Shown here piece after piece: positions 30,408-40,706 of a stretch of DNA of 64,000 bases. The stretch's first letter is position 1. The number at the start of each line of letters is the position of its first letter. Source of the stretch: Costus lasius. Taxonomy: Eukaryota > Streptophyta > Magnoliopsida > Zingiberales > Costaceae. Under the pieces are notes generated by a model, which was not told the DNA's origin, did no database searches, and worked only from the letters and a program-made list of their open reading frames with translations. The stretch covers positions 77,237,461-77,301,460 of the forward strand of contig CM050447.1 of the NCBI GenBank assembly GCA_027563935.2. The letters are read 5' to 3'. A program made the translations under genes and the position numbers.

Positions 30408-31631
30408 TGTCACGCCCCAGTCGGATCTCCCTAAAATCAGCGCTTAACTGTTGTCTCAGGGTCGTCCGGCGGAACACCAGAGCGCGAACTCACTAGGGTT
30501 TCCGACCCAAAATTCGAAACCCTAACTCCCCGACTGAATTTTATCCCCAAATTACAATTCGCACGAAAAACCCTAACCCTAATTAGAGAATTTAACCCTA
30601 AAATCAAAGTCAAAATTACCTCCTCTGGTCAACGTCAGAATTAGGGTTTACTGTGCAAAATCGAAATCCGCCGTCGCCGATTAATTTTGTTTTGCTCGTG
30701 ATGTCAGCTGCCAAAATCACCACTGCTTCAATTTTGACCGCGGCTTACAACAGAATTACGTTAGCTTCAAATCGAAATCCCCGTTTCGATTTTACGTTGA
30801 CCACTCCAACCGGTTGACTTTTGCCTCATTTCGAACGCCGTTCGAAACCCGCCTCGCTCGTGTCTTCGTCCTCGCGAGTTCGGCTTCGCAGCTTAAGACG
30901 CCGCCTGCGTCGTCACCTCACGCCGCTGGGAAAAGAGTCGGACCAGTAGGAAGAGTCACCGGTTTCTCCTCAGTCTCTCGTCGTCAACAGAATAGCAACC
31001 CGCCGCCGTGAATCACCGCCGGAGATGCGTGGAACTCGAAAACCAGGGAAAACAGGGGAAGACCCGAAATCGGAGAAGAAGAAGCTTTTATTCCCCTGTG
31101 AATGCTTACAAACTCTCCTTAAGTCGTCGGCCCTCTGGCCGACGCCCCCGTCCCTCCCTCGCCGGCCGCTGCCGGTTACAAACTCTCTCACACCTCCTCA
31201 CAATCTCCCGCTGGCAGGCGCCTCCCCAGGTCGCCGGAACTCCTTCTCTCCAACTTCCCGCCGCTGTGAAGGTGGAGAGGATCTCAATGGAGGAAGCGAT
31301 GCCGTCTCATCTAGCTCGGGAAACTATCCCGAGTCTTCCACTGAAGACCCGTTCCGTCCGCACCACTCGCAACCGCCATCCGCGTCCACACCGTTCTATG
31401 CAACCGCCGACATCCTTGCGTCCGAGATCTTCGCTGCGGCTGAAGACCTCGCTCCTCCGCTTTTCTCGCCGTCGCCGACCGCACACGAACCACGCGACGA
31501 GCTCGCGTCCGCATGGCTCGGGGAAGAAGATGCCAAATCGCGCGTCCTTCCCAATTTGGGTTGGACTTTGGGCTTAGATCAGGCCCCCTGGGCCTTGGGC
31601 CGGACCCATTGAACCGGGGCCTGACACCTAG
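30403..31631. repeat. GC-rich solo LTR with target-site duplication CCTAG
   Basis: The body is 30,408-31,626 (1,219 bp). It begins TGTCACGCCCCAGTCGG and ends GGGGCCTGACA, giving near-inverted termini (TGTCA/TGACA, extended with one mismatch). CCTAG flanks both sides. There is no internal region, so it is a solo LTR of a different family from the Athila-like ones; superfamily not determined. It is much richer in G+C than its surroundings, which is why long open frames occur in it; none resembles a known protein. Confidence 0.8.
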
Positions 31632-32139
31632 TGACTCTAATTATGGCCTTGACCATGATTGTGTTGGTGCTCGAATACTAAAAGGGGAAATTGTCATGTG
31701 TGGAATGGATCATAAAGTTGAACTTTAGCACTCGAGTTACTTCAAATCACATGTCACTGAATCACGGCCCATGATTGTAATCGTGGACTCAATTATGATT
31801 CGATAGAGGAGTAAAAACAATGTGAATTTTGCGATGTAGGTTGCTCTTGATGTGGAGAATTTACTCAAATATGTTCCAAAATCCTTTTTCCATAAAAATT
31901 TACAAAAATAAAAAAAGAGCAGATTCTGTTCCAAATAGCAAAAAAGGTAAAATAGATTATAAATAGAGAAAAATATGATATAATTTGACATCAAAAATAT
32001 ATGAAAAATATTATAAAAATTTTGATCAGTAGATACATCTTAAAAAATTATTAATGAACAAAATAAAATATTATTGACCATTCCAAAAAGCCGAAGAGAA
32101 TAGCCTACAACAATTATATGTGTGAATTAATTCTAAGAT
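31632..32139. other. Unassigned AT-rich stretch
   Basis: It continues the sequence interrupted by the solo LTR. At 31,750-31,800 ATCACGGCCCATGATTGTAA and TCGTGGACTC again resemble Athila-like modules. From 31,830 it is A/T-rich with nothing recognisable. Confidence 0.3.
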
Positions 32140-33159
32140 GTCAAGAGTCGTGTTGACCTACAATTTCTTTATTTTTGCTTATTCCCTTTTATATAATTAA
32201 TACATATTTTAAAATCTATAAAAATGAAAGGGATCAAGAATTGCAGCAAACATAAGTCCTTCAATTCTCCACTTGAAGATATGACCTAACCTTTTTGCTG
32301 TATAAATAAGAAATTCTCATTTGTTAATTTTTACATTGTACCACATTTATATAGGGTTTCATTTAATGAAGCAACTATATCAAGCATATAAAGATTATCA
32401 AAAGTACTTAAAAGACCAGTACTAATAAGATTTTAATCTTTCGACAAAATAAGTTTACTATTCCCAAATGAATAATAATAACGTAATTTGTCCAAAATAG
32501 GAAAAAAAAACTAAATTCCTTATAAAAGACAGAATAACAAAAGTCTCATTCAAATCCAAATAACAACTAGTCTTACATAATAACCTAAAAATGTCTATTG
32601 TCTCAACTTCAACTATTTTGCCATCACTCACATAGATGAATCTTTCAGTATTATTTGGTTTTTGACAATTTAGCCAATTATTTATAGATACACTTATGTG
32701 AGTAGTGACAGCTGAATCTATCTACCAAGTGTGTCTTGGTACATCAGTTACATTAACTTCATAGTAAACAAAAATGAGAAGTGTACCTTTCTATGCACAC
32801 CAAGTATGATACTTGGTACATTCTTTCTTTGTGTATCCACAATCTTTATAGAAAAAAATAGGTAAATTTTGTAGTATGTTCCTTTTGTTGTTTCTTTTGT
32901 GTTGTGACACCTACAACTTCCTTATCCTTTTTGTTATTATTGTGCTTGGAGGTTATGGTTGAATGAGCATTTTTTTGTCTTTTCTTACTTTAACCTTTCT
33001 TCTTCTTACATATATTGAGAAATTAGCTCATTAAGAGACCATTTATCCTTTTGTAGTTATAATTGACCTTTAAACTAATTGAATTGTGCAAGAAAAGATA
33101 TCCAAACTAGATATGTGATTCTTAGATAGCTCTAACTTAAGTGTCTTTAGTTTTGAAGC
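32140..33159 (-). pseudogene. Copia gag-protease-preintegrase relic, minus strand
   Basis: Minus-strand reading with many stops. A gag end with the charged FSIYVRRRKVKV...KDKK region comes first (about 33,060-32,950). Then a CGYTKKECTKYHTWC remnant of the zinc knuckle (about 32,850-32,790). Then protease text VPRHTW*IDSAVTTHIS with NNWLNCQKPNN and YVSDGKIVEVE (about 32,740-32,600), and finally KRLGHIFKWRIEGLM (about 32,300-32,230), the GAG-pre-integrase block. This is a different copia lineage from J. It is cut at 33,159 by LTR fragment H. Integrase and RT are not seen. Confidence 0.7.
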
Positions 33160-34127
33160 TGATGACACCGAAATTTATAGTAAATTTTGTGCCATTTCAT
33201 AGATATTTTTGTGTCATATTTACACTCTTTTCTTATTTTTATGCCTTTTTTTTTTATCAAAAACTGCGGAATCTATACTCTTTTGGGTTTTTGATGATTT
33301 TCAGGTAAAAAGGCACAATTTTCAGGCGTTTTCAAGCAATCCAGATGCATGAATGAATTCTCACCATCAAGAGAAGATTACATGTTAAATTTCATGAAGA
33401 TTAGAGCTTCAGACCAAAATACGGCAGGGCCGTAATCTATATTACGATACCGTATTTTCACCAGCTACCGTAATATCAGAGCGCTGCCGTAATTTGGGGA
33501 GTTTTCATCCAAAAAGTTTTTCGGAAATTACGGCACTACCGTAAGGAATTTCACGGGCCGTAATTTTAGTCTATTTTTCACCCGAAAGATTTCCAGATTT
33601 TACAGTAGGGCCGTAATAAGTTCCACGGTGCCGTATTTTGAGGCGATTTTTCACCTGAGAGATTTGGAGAAAATACGGTACGACCGTAAGTAATTTCACG
33701 GTACCGTAATTATGGTGAAATCCTGTACAGAATAACTTAAAGGAAATATGGAAGTGCCGTAACAAAAATCACGGCCGTAATTCTGTTCTAAACACGCGAT
33801 TTTCACAGACTTTTTGAAGCCCGATTTTTGCCCGATCGATTGCGGATGATCCAGGCCATAATTTGAAGATCCATAAGAGGAAAAAGGAGAGCTTTTCACG
33901 TGGAAAAGACAAAAAACAAAGAAGCCCTAATTTTCATCCATTGAGAAGAGAGAAATCGAGTCACACGCCGCTGCCTTAGGTTTCACCGCCGGGAAGCGTA
34001 CAACGCATCTCCGGCCGTGAAATTTGAGGGGAAGCTTCGCCTGAAAGAGGAGACGATACCCCAGAAGTTTCAGAGAGAAAGGATCTCGATCGGAGGAAAA
34101 ATCAACAAAAGCACGCCACCGGCACCC
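33160..34127 (+). repeat. LTR fragment H (5' half of a D/F/G-type LTR)
   Basis: It starts TGATGACACCGAAATTT like G and includes the palindrome array (33,415-33,790). It loses similarity at about 34,127, after a stretch corresponding to the GAGAAATCAACAA part of the other LTRs. The half with the GNRA hairpins is missing and no TSD can be tested. Confidence 0.75.
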
Positions 34128-34736
34128 TACCATTATTTGAATGGTCCTACCTTTGGCTAATTTTTTACTCTCCTAAATAAATTGACCTACATAAGGGATG
34201 CTGCTTTGGCTACATATTGCTTCAAGCAATCTATTTAACAATATCATATATACTAAAATTATTAGTGCTATTATTTGAATTTATTGAAAAAATTCTTTCT
34301 AGGAAAAATATACATATATATACATACATACATGCATACATATGAAGAAAATACCAAAACTAAATTGACCCTTTCATTTGAATAAAAAACTGATGTTGGC
34401 TACTTTCAGCGTACACAACCTTGGCTACTTTAGCACACAAGCCCAGTTATTTTAGCCTATAACAAACTTGATTGCTTCAGCGCACAACAAGCCTCACTAT
34501 TTCCTCATTCACTTCAGTGCACTACAAATCCGATTCGCCTGCAAACCTACTTCGCGTCATGTGGCTCATAAGCCGCTCATTCTCACCTACGTTGAATAGC
34601 AAGGGCTCAGCTTACATGCCACAAGCCTCGATTAGCACATAAACGTTAGCATTGCACACACATCCAAACCGGTTAGGGCAAAAGCAATAACTATGTGCCC
34701 CTTACACGTGGACAGAAACCTACGGCTATGAGTGAC
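34128..34736. other. Unassigned stretch before element E
   Basis: AT-rich with a short (ATAC)n-like run (34,315-34,345), then a section with repeated words GGCTACTTTAGC / CACAAGCC (34,390-34,500). No coding frame or known repeat recognised. Confidence 0.3.
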
Positions 34737-35546
34737 TGATATATCATATTTATATAAAATTTTTAATGTATTTTAACTGTCAAATTGAATCTCTTTTTTC
34801 TATCATTTTTGCATATATTTAGGCTTAATTACTTGATTTTGTTCGGAATCTTTATTTCTACTCATTTTTGTGAAATTTCAAGAAAAATGCTTAAATTTAA
34901 AGGATTTGAGGAGATTTGATGCTATGACATGATTCCTAATGATAAACTGAATCTTCTTAGCAAATTTAATATAAATCAGAACTTCTAGGAAAAATCATAG
35001 TCCATTAGTGAAATAAGCAGTCATGATCTTTAGATAAGCATAGAAAGAATCATGGCCTACCTGTGATTTCTATCATGATCGTGATACTTTGGATTGAGCT
35101 CATAGAAAGGGCATAGAAAGGATAGGCAGGTCGTGATCTTGGTCATAGTTGTGATTTCATCTACCTGTCATGACTTATTTCTATTTTTTTGCTTCAATTT
35201 AGCTCATTTTCAAGGGATAAATTAGGGAAAATTAAGGGAAAGTTTCCTAAAAGTATAGGATGACTTTCAGAAGGATTAAAAAGGATCTTTGGCAAGTTTT
35301 GGGGGAGATTCATGGAGGGGTGATGACAAGAAGAATTAGGGAAGTGACTTACAGCAGAGAGGTGCTGTGGAGGTCAAAAATCACTCTTTCTTCACTATTT
35401 CTACAAGGGAGCCATTTATTCTTCTCTCCCTAACATTTCTTCGCAACTATCTAGTAATTGTAATCAAATTTTGAGGAATTTTTTTTGTATGAGTCATGTA
35501 TATGATAATGTAAACTTTTTTTTAGGACTAGGACATAACCCATTAG

Positions 35547-37304
35547 ATGTTTGTTGTGTCCGCAAGTGCACGGATACTTCGAAGTAATAAAAGATATTGA
35601 ACCACAAAGACCTATGTGTTAAGTATCGAATAGTTGTTTTCTCACTAGCTAAGCAAATCTAATATGATGTAAGCAAATGATCAGATAGCGTGCAGATAAT
35701 CAGAGAGGAAAACTGGGACTAGGGTTTCATCCACCTTAATTTCAATGACTAGATATAAATAAGTATTCGTCAGTCTAATCTTATTATGATAAAGATATAA
35801 TTTACTTTATAAAGAAATCATCTCACTTTCGCGCAGATAATTTACAAAGAACCAATCCTCACTTTCGCACAAGATTTATTCAATGCTAAAGATAAGTAAA
35901 TCATTGACAAAGAACTCAAAGATCACTTTCGTGCATCCAAATTCTAAGTCAATCATCTCAAGTGAAAACTAAATATTTTCATACTTTAGTTTTCACAGGT
36001 TCTACTTAAGGTTCTCCAATGATTCGATACTTAATTTCTTACAGTATCATCATGTTTATTTCAATAACTCAATCCTAGATCAAATTATCAACAAGGTAAT
36101 AAACTTCTAAAATATAGAAATAAGAACAAACCTAATTTCTTATTATGAGTTCTTAAGTCATTTTTAGGGTTCCAAGTTCTTGCAAGTCACTTTTCAGTCC
36201 ATATCGCAAAAACTCCAAATCATGCTGATAATATGAAACTATGGAGAATTAAAAGCAATCATCACATAAGTAGAATTATCATAGTAAAATTATCCTGACG
36301 AAATAAAATTATCTAGTCATTAAGAAATTAAGGGGATTACACCCCCATGTCCCAAAAGATGTTTAAGCTAGCATGGTAGAAGGATTACAATAAGCCATAG
36401 TCTAGAATGATCAGAAATCGAAGAGAAAGAGGAATTTTACTAAACAGAGGGTTGTAATGAAAATTACAGCCCGTAATTTCGCGTGTGAATAGTGTAGGCG
36501 CCTGCAATTTCGTTGATTTCTCCTCCGATCGATCTCCTTTCATGCTGAAACTTCTGAGTATCTTCTCCTCCTCCTGACGAAGCTTTCTTGTAAATTTCGC
36601 GGCTTGAGGTGGCCTCTACGCCTCTCAGCGTGAGGCCGTGCCCTAGGGATGCCCTTTCTGATTTCTCCCTTAATTTTTGATGAAATTGGATTATTTTGGT
36701 CCTCAAATCTTCTCCTCGATTTATAGAACACTCCTCTTTTTACGATTTTTCAATTGGTGCCCTAGATCTTCTGATTTTGCATCGCAAAAATTGGGCTTTA
36801 GAGCGGCTGCAGAAGACTCGTTCAAATTCATAATTATGGCCATAATTTTGCTTATGGCACTACCGTAATTTGGTTCTGTGGATTTCTGGGTAGAAATTAC
36901 GGCCTGTAAAAATAATTACGGCACTGCCGTAAGTTCTTCTGTGTATTTCTAGGCAGAAATTACGGCCCGTAAAAATCATTACAGCAGTGGTGTAATCTGG
37001 GCATAAAATTACACCCGTAAAATTAATTATGGCAGGGGTGTAATTTTTTGACTATCTCCGATTTGCATGAAAATTGACGGGCGGCTTTGTCTCAACGTCT
37101 AAAATCTATTCATGTGCTTAGATCTTTCAAAATCCATCAAAATTAGGCCCTTTTTACCTGAAAATTATCAAAAATAAGAAATGGTGTAGATTCCGCAATA
37201 TTTGACAAATAAGGCTTAAAAACAAGTAAAATAGCACAAATATGACACAAAAAGACCAATCAAAGGACACAAAATATACTATGAATTTTCGTGTCATCAA
37301 TGTT
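35547..37304 (-). repeat. Solo LTR F, inverted, with target-site duplication ATGTT
   Basis: The body is 35,552-37,299 (1,748 bp). On the minus strand it starts TGATGACACGAAAATTC and ends TGCGGACACAACA. ATGTT lies on both sides (35,547-35,551 and 37,300-37,304). It is closest to LTR D. GNRA hairpins are at 35,820-35,838, 35,854-35,876 and 35,920-35,938, and the palindrome array at 36,835-37,055. The frames at 36,464-36,731 are LTR sequence, not a gene. Confidence 0.9.
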
Positions 37305-37674
37305 TTATTAACTAAAAAATTTAATTTTTCTCTATTAATTGACTTCTATTATTGTCAATTTGATTTTAGTTGCATTTAATTACTTGTGATGCTCTAGCCA
37401 AGTATTTGCATGATTTACACGTAGCAAGAATAACTGAAAGATAAATCGTGATGTTTGAAATACTTTAATCAAACCTTGAGTTTAGATAATGAAAGTAGAT
37501 CTGAACAATTCGAATAATCTCATAATTTATCACAGAACCCATTGGATCTATCCTGAGTTAATAAGTCACAAAAGTAGGAGATTAACTCAAGTATGCATCA
37601 AATTGTGCTACTAAAAGGGGTCAATCCATGCGTTTAGATAAATTTTGCTTAACATAATAATTTTTTTTAGAGAG

Positions 37675-38125
37675 AATTAATTTATTTAGTTGTAAAACAC
37701 CAACGTGGTGAAACCTGAAGTACTAATCACTCATCATAGTGTTTTACCTTGTAAGTTTGTTCCTGCTACTTAAACCTGCATTAGTCTTCTTTTAATTCAT
37801 TTTCATTTAATTAATCATTTTGATCAATCTAACCAGTAATTTTGTTTCAAAGATAATTAATTTGTTTAGTTGTAAAACACCAATGGGGCGAAACTCGAAG
37901 TACAAATCACTCATCATACTGTTTCACTCTCTAAGTTTGTTTCTGCTACTTAAACTTGCATTAGTCTTCTTTTAATTAATTTTCATATAATTAATCATTT
38001 TGATCAATCTAACTAGTAATTTTGTTCCAAAGAGAATTAATTTGTTTAGTTGTAAAACACCAACGTGGTGAAACCCGAAGTACCGATCACTCATCATAGT
38101 GTTTCACCCTCTAAGTTTGTTTCTT
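37675..38125 (+). repeat. Three tandem 180-bp units in the element E 5' LTR
   Basis: GTAAAACACCAA occurs at 37,692, 37,872 and 38,052, exactly 180 bp apart. The units share CACCAACGTGGTGAAAC, which can fold (CACC/GGTG), then CACTCATCATAGTGTTTCAC and CATTAGTCTTCTTTTAATT. The 3' LTR has a single unit near 41,817-41,960. The third unit is incomplete. Confidence 0.9.
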
Positions 38126-38269
38126 TCTTTTAATTCATTTTAATCAGTCATTTTGATCAGTCTAACTAGCAAAACTTAAGATTAGTTTGTATTTGATGAC
38201 TTAGTCCCTGTGGGTGTGATATTTTTATTACTTCGATAAGCCATGCACTTGCGGCTTATGTCAAGTTTT

Positions 38270-38287
38270 TGGCACCATTATTGGGGT
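38270..38287 (+). other. Decayed primer-binding site of element E
   Basis: TGGCACCATTATTGGGGT follows the LTR end (TATGTCA) after AGTTTT. It keeps the pattern of the tRNA-Asp site with several substitutions. Confidence 0.7.
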
Positions 38288-38329
38288 GAATCATAGAGTA
38301 ATAGGGCTAAGAAACCCTTTGGAGGAAAT

Positions 38330-38995
38330 GAGGAAAAAGATGAGAAAGATGAATTAGCGTACTTCCCACCACCACCATATAAACTAACGATTTTTTTTCC
38401 TAAGAGATCGGTGAAAGTAAAACTTGATAAAAAAAAAATTCGGATCATGTAGTATGTAGATATCTTAGATAAAATGGTTGAGCAAACTAATGTCACCCAA
38501 ACTAGTAGAGGCCTAGTGGAAATTTGTATAATGGAATATGATGATGATGAGGTGATCAAACCGAATGTCAAGGCGTACTCTTAACCACTTGATTCAATTC
38601 CTACCATTAACATACATAAGGTAGAACTAGAACAATTATATCATGTTGATCCTAAGGTAAGTGAAAAATCCAAAAATTAAACTCAAACCTCTTCCAAGTA
38701 ATATGAGCTATGAATTTCTAAGCTTTAACTCTACTTTTCCTGTAATTTAGGATGTAGATGAATTTGAAAAACAAACAAGTTCAATGATGGATAAGTGTAG
38801 AAAAATTATAGGGTATTCTTTTGATGACATTAAGGGCATTAACTTTTATCTTTGCATGTGTAGACTATTTTCTATGACAATAATCCATCTACAATACTAT
38901 ATATTTACTTTGGTGGGTGTACATTTAAGACAGCAAAAAGGCAAGAGACTATATGTCATTTACTACGCCATTGATCCACCAACAACTTCATGACA
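38330..38995 (+). pseudogene. pol remnant of element E (linker, RT N-terminus, RNase H start)
   Basis: Broken frames read, in order: YFPPPPYKLTIFFP; MVEQTNVTQ and YDDDEVIK (linker, as in B); LKPLPSNMSYEFLSF and STFPVI, the block just upstream of RT in Athila pol; then from 38,784 CRKIIGYSFDDIKGINFYL, the N-terminal edge of reverse transcriptase. This is soon followed by RQQKGKRLYVIYYAIDP, the start of RNase H, and a stop at 38,993. The RT palm with its YxDD motif and all of integrase are missing, so the RT edge and RNase H start were joined by deletion. Confidence 0.75.
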
Positions 38996-40706
38996 TTAAG
39001 CATTTATTAAGCTAATGAATTTAAATTAGTGCTTCTTAGGAGGCAACAAGCACTTTCTCTTTTTAATTCTTTACTTTTTTATGTTATTTTATTTTTTGAT
39101 AGCATAGCTTAGTTATCTGCTTTTCGGAGATACACTTTGCATTTTCTTTGATGCTTTTGCCACAAATTTCTGTTGGTCAAAATCTATATTTTGTGTAGGA
39201 AAAGTCTAGAGGAGACAGAAGGCAAAAAGTAGCAGCAAGAAAACATCAGACAAATTCACGGCTGGGCCACCATATTTATCATGGTCGTGACAACTATGCA
39301 CTCTGAAATCTAGTCAAATGATGTCATCCTTCGTGCCAAGGGTGCTGAATCATCTCGTGGACACTGAGAACTTCCTGCATTAGTGCTTCAATGACTCCCC
39401 CTCCAAGGATGATGGCAGCTAGTTTAGTGATTAGACATCTTATGAGTATTCCCTCTCTTTTTTCTTCGCCTGGTTATGCTTTGTACTGTACTACATAGAG
39501 AGCTATGTAGAATTTTGTGTGGGGATGGAGTAACTTTGATTTTTTTTAGCTATTGGTGTGTGTGCCTAAACTTTATTCTATTAGTGTGTGCTTGATCTTT
39601 ATCTTCAATACTTGTTTGAAACTTTTTGACAATTGCAATTTGGCTTATTTATGCATCTTTATGAATTTGATAGTTCGCAGGCTTAAGTTTATCTTCCTTA
39701 TATATATATATATATTAGTTGTATATTCTAAGTTTATAAATTCTTGTAGATGGAGCATCTGAAGAATGAGATTTGAAAGGTGACAGATTCAAACATAAAT
39801 TAGATATGCACAAGAGTATTCTGCATTCAAATTGATATTGATTGAATAAGACTTATATATACATTTGATTCTCTATGTTATTTATTAGGAAAAGACTCCA
39901 AATATAACTGAATGCAATAAAGTATACTTTTGAGCATGACAAGCAACTTCGTTGTCTGATAGTTATGTTGCATTTAGCTAAGTAACCACATGCATCATTA
40001 AAAGTGTTTGGCCTTCACGTCAAAAAGGCTAAAGCGTGATTGATATACTTTAAATTTATTACCAACGGAGTGACTAGGAGCATTCATCCTAAATGTTTGA
40101 TTCTCATGTAAAAAGGTTGATAAATGGTTTAAAAGAATTGCATTAGTCATCAATTGCAAGCAACTTTGCTAACTAAAAGACGAGTTACATTGCACCAAAT
40201 TCACCTTTAGCTAGGTAATTAAGGTATTCGCTAAAAGTATTTGACCTTCATGTCAAAAGGCTAAAGCATGGTTGGCGCACTCTGAATCTATTATTAATTG
40301 AGTAACCAAGGGCATTCATAAAAAATGTTTGACCCTCGTGTAAAAAGGTTGATGAATATTTTAGAGGCATAGTCTTGATTAAAAAAATAAAATAATAAGA
40401 AAAAAAAATGGAGTTCTTTTGCAAAAGCATAGATGAGTTGAATTGTGTAAGAGGTGAGTTCATGAAATTGAAATTCAATATATTATATGAGTGGTGAATC
40501 TTATTTACTTTAGATCTTAAAACCTTAAGACTTGATTTCTAAAGGTAAACTATCTACTTTGAATTTGATGACTGAAACATAGAAGGTACGTGATGATATT
40601 CTTTAGAGATTGATATTATGCTATTGAGTTATCTTTTTCACATCATGCCTATATTGTTTAACAACTAATTGCTTAAAGATGAGCAAGAATTTAAGTTTAG
40701 GGGATT
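38996..40706 (+). other. Element E 3' internal non-coding region
   Basis: The post-pol motif is at 39,010-39,050 (AAATTAGTGCTTCTTAGGAG then GCAACAAGCAC). One TCACGGCTGGGCCACC / TCATGGTCGTGAC module is at 39,254-39,300. A 233-bp tandem duplication with TTTGGCCTTCACGTC / AAAAAGGCTAAAG units occupies 40,000-40,130 and 40,233-40,355. TTGCTTAAAGATGAGCAAG (40,670) and the polypurine tract TTAAGTTTAGGGGATT (40,691-40,706) lead into the 3' LTR. I see no coding frame. Confidence 0.6.

Larger units (their letters stand above)
34737..38263 (+). repeat. Element E 5' LTR, interrupted by solo LTR F
   Basis: Without F and its duplication it is about 1,774 bp, versus about 1,353 bp for the 3' LTR. Two additional copies of a 180-bp unit account for most of the difference. 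U3 has TCATGATCGTGAT-type modules (35,020-35,180). A GNRA-type hairpin lies at 37,481-37,505. Confidence 0.8.

Noticed and set aside
31008..31612. Two overlapping open frames of 189 and 195 codons
   Set aside because: They lie wholly inside the GC-rich solo LTR with clean TSD, are in overlapping frames, rich in Ser, Arg and Pro, and resemble no protein. Long open frames are expected by chance at this composition.
36464..36731. Two basic frames on the minus strand
   Set aside because: They lie inside solo LTR F, and the same stretches in D and H are not conserved as frames.
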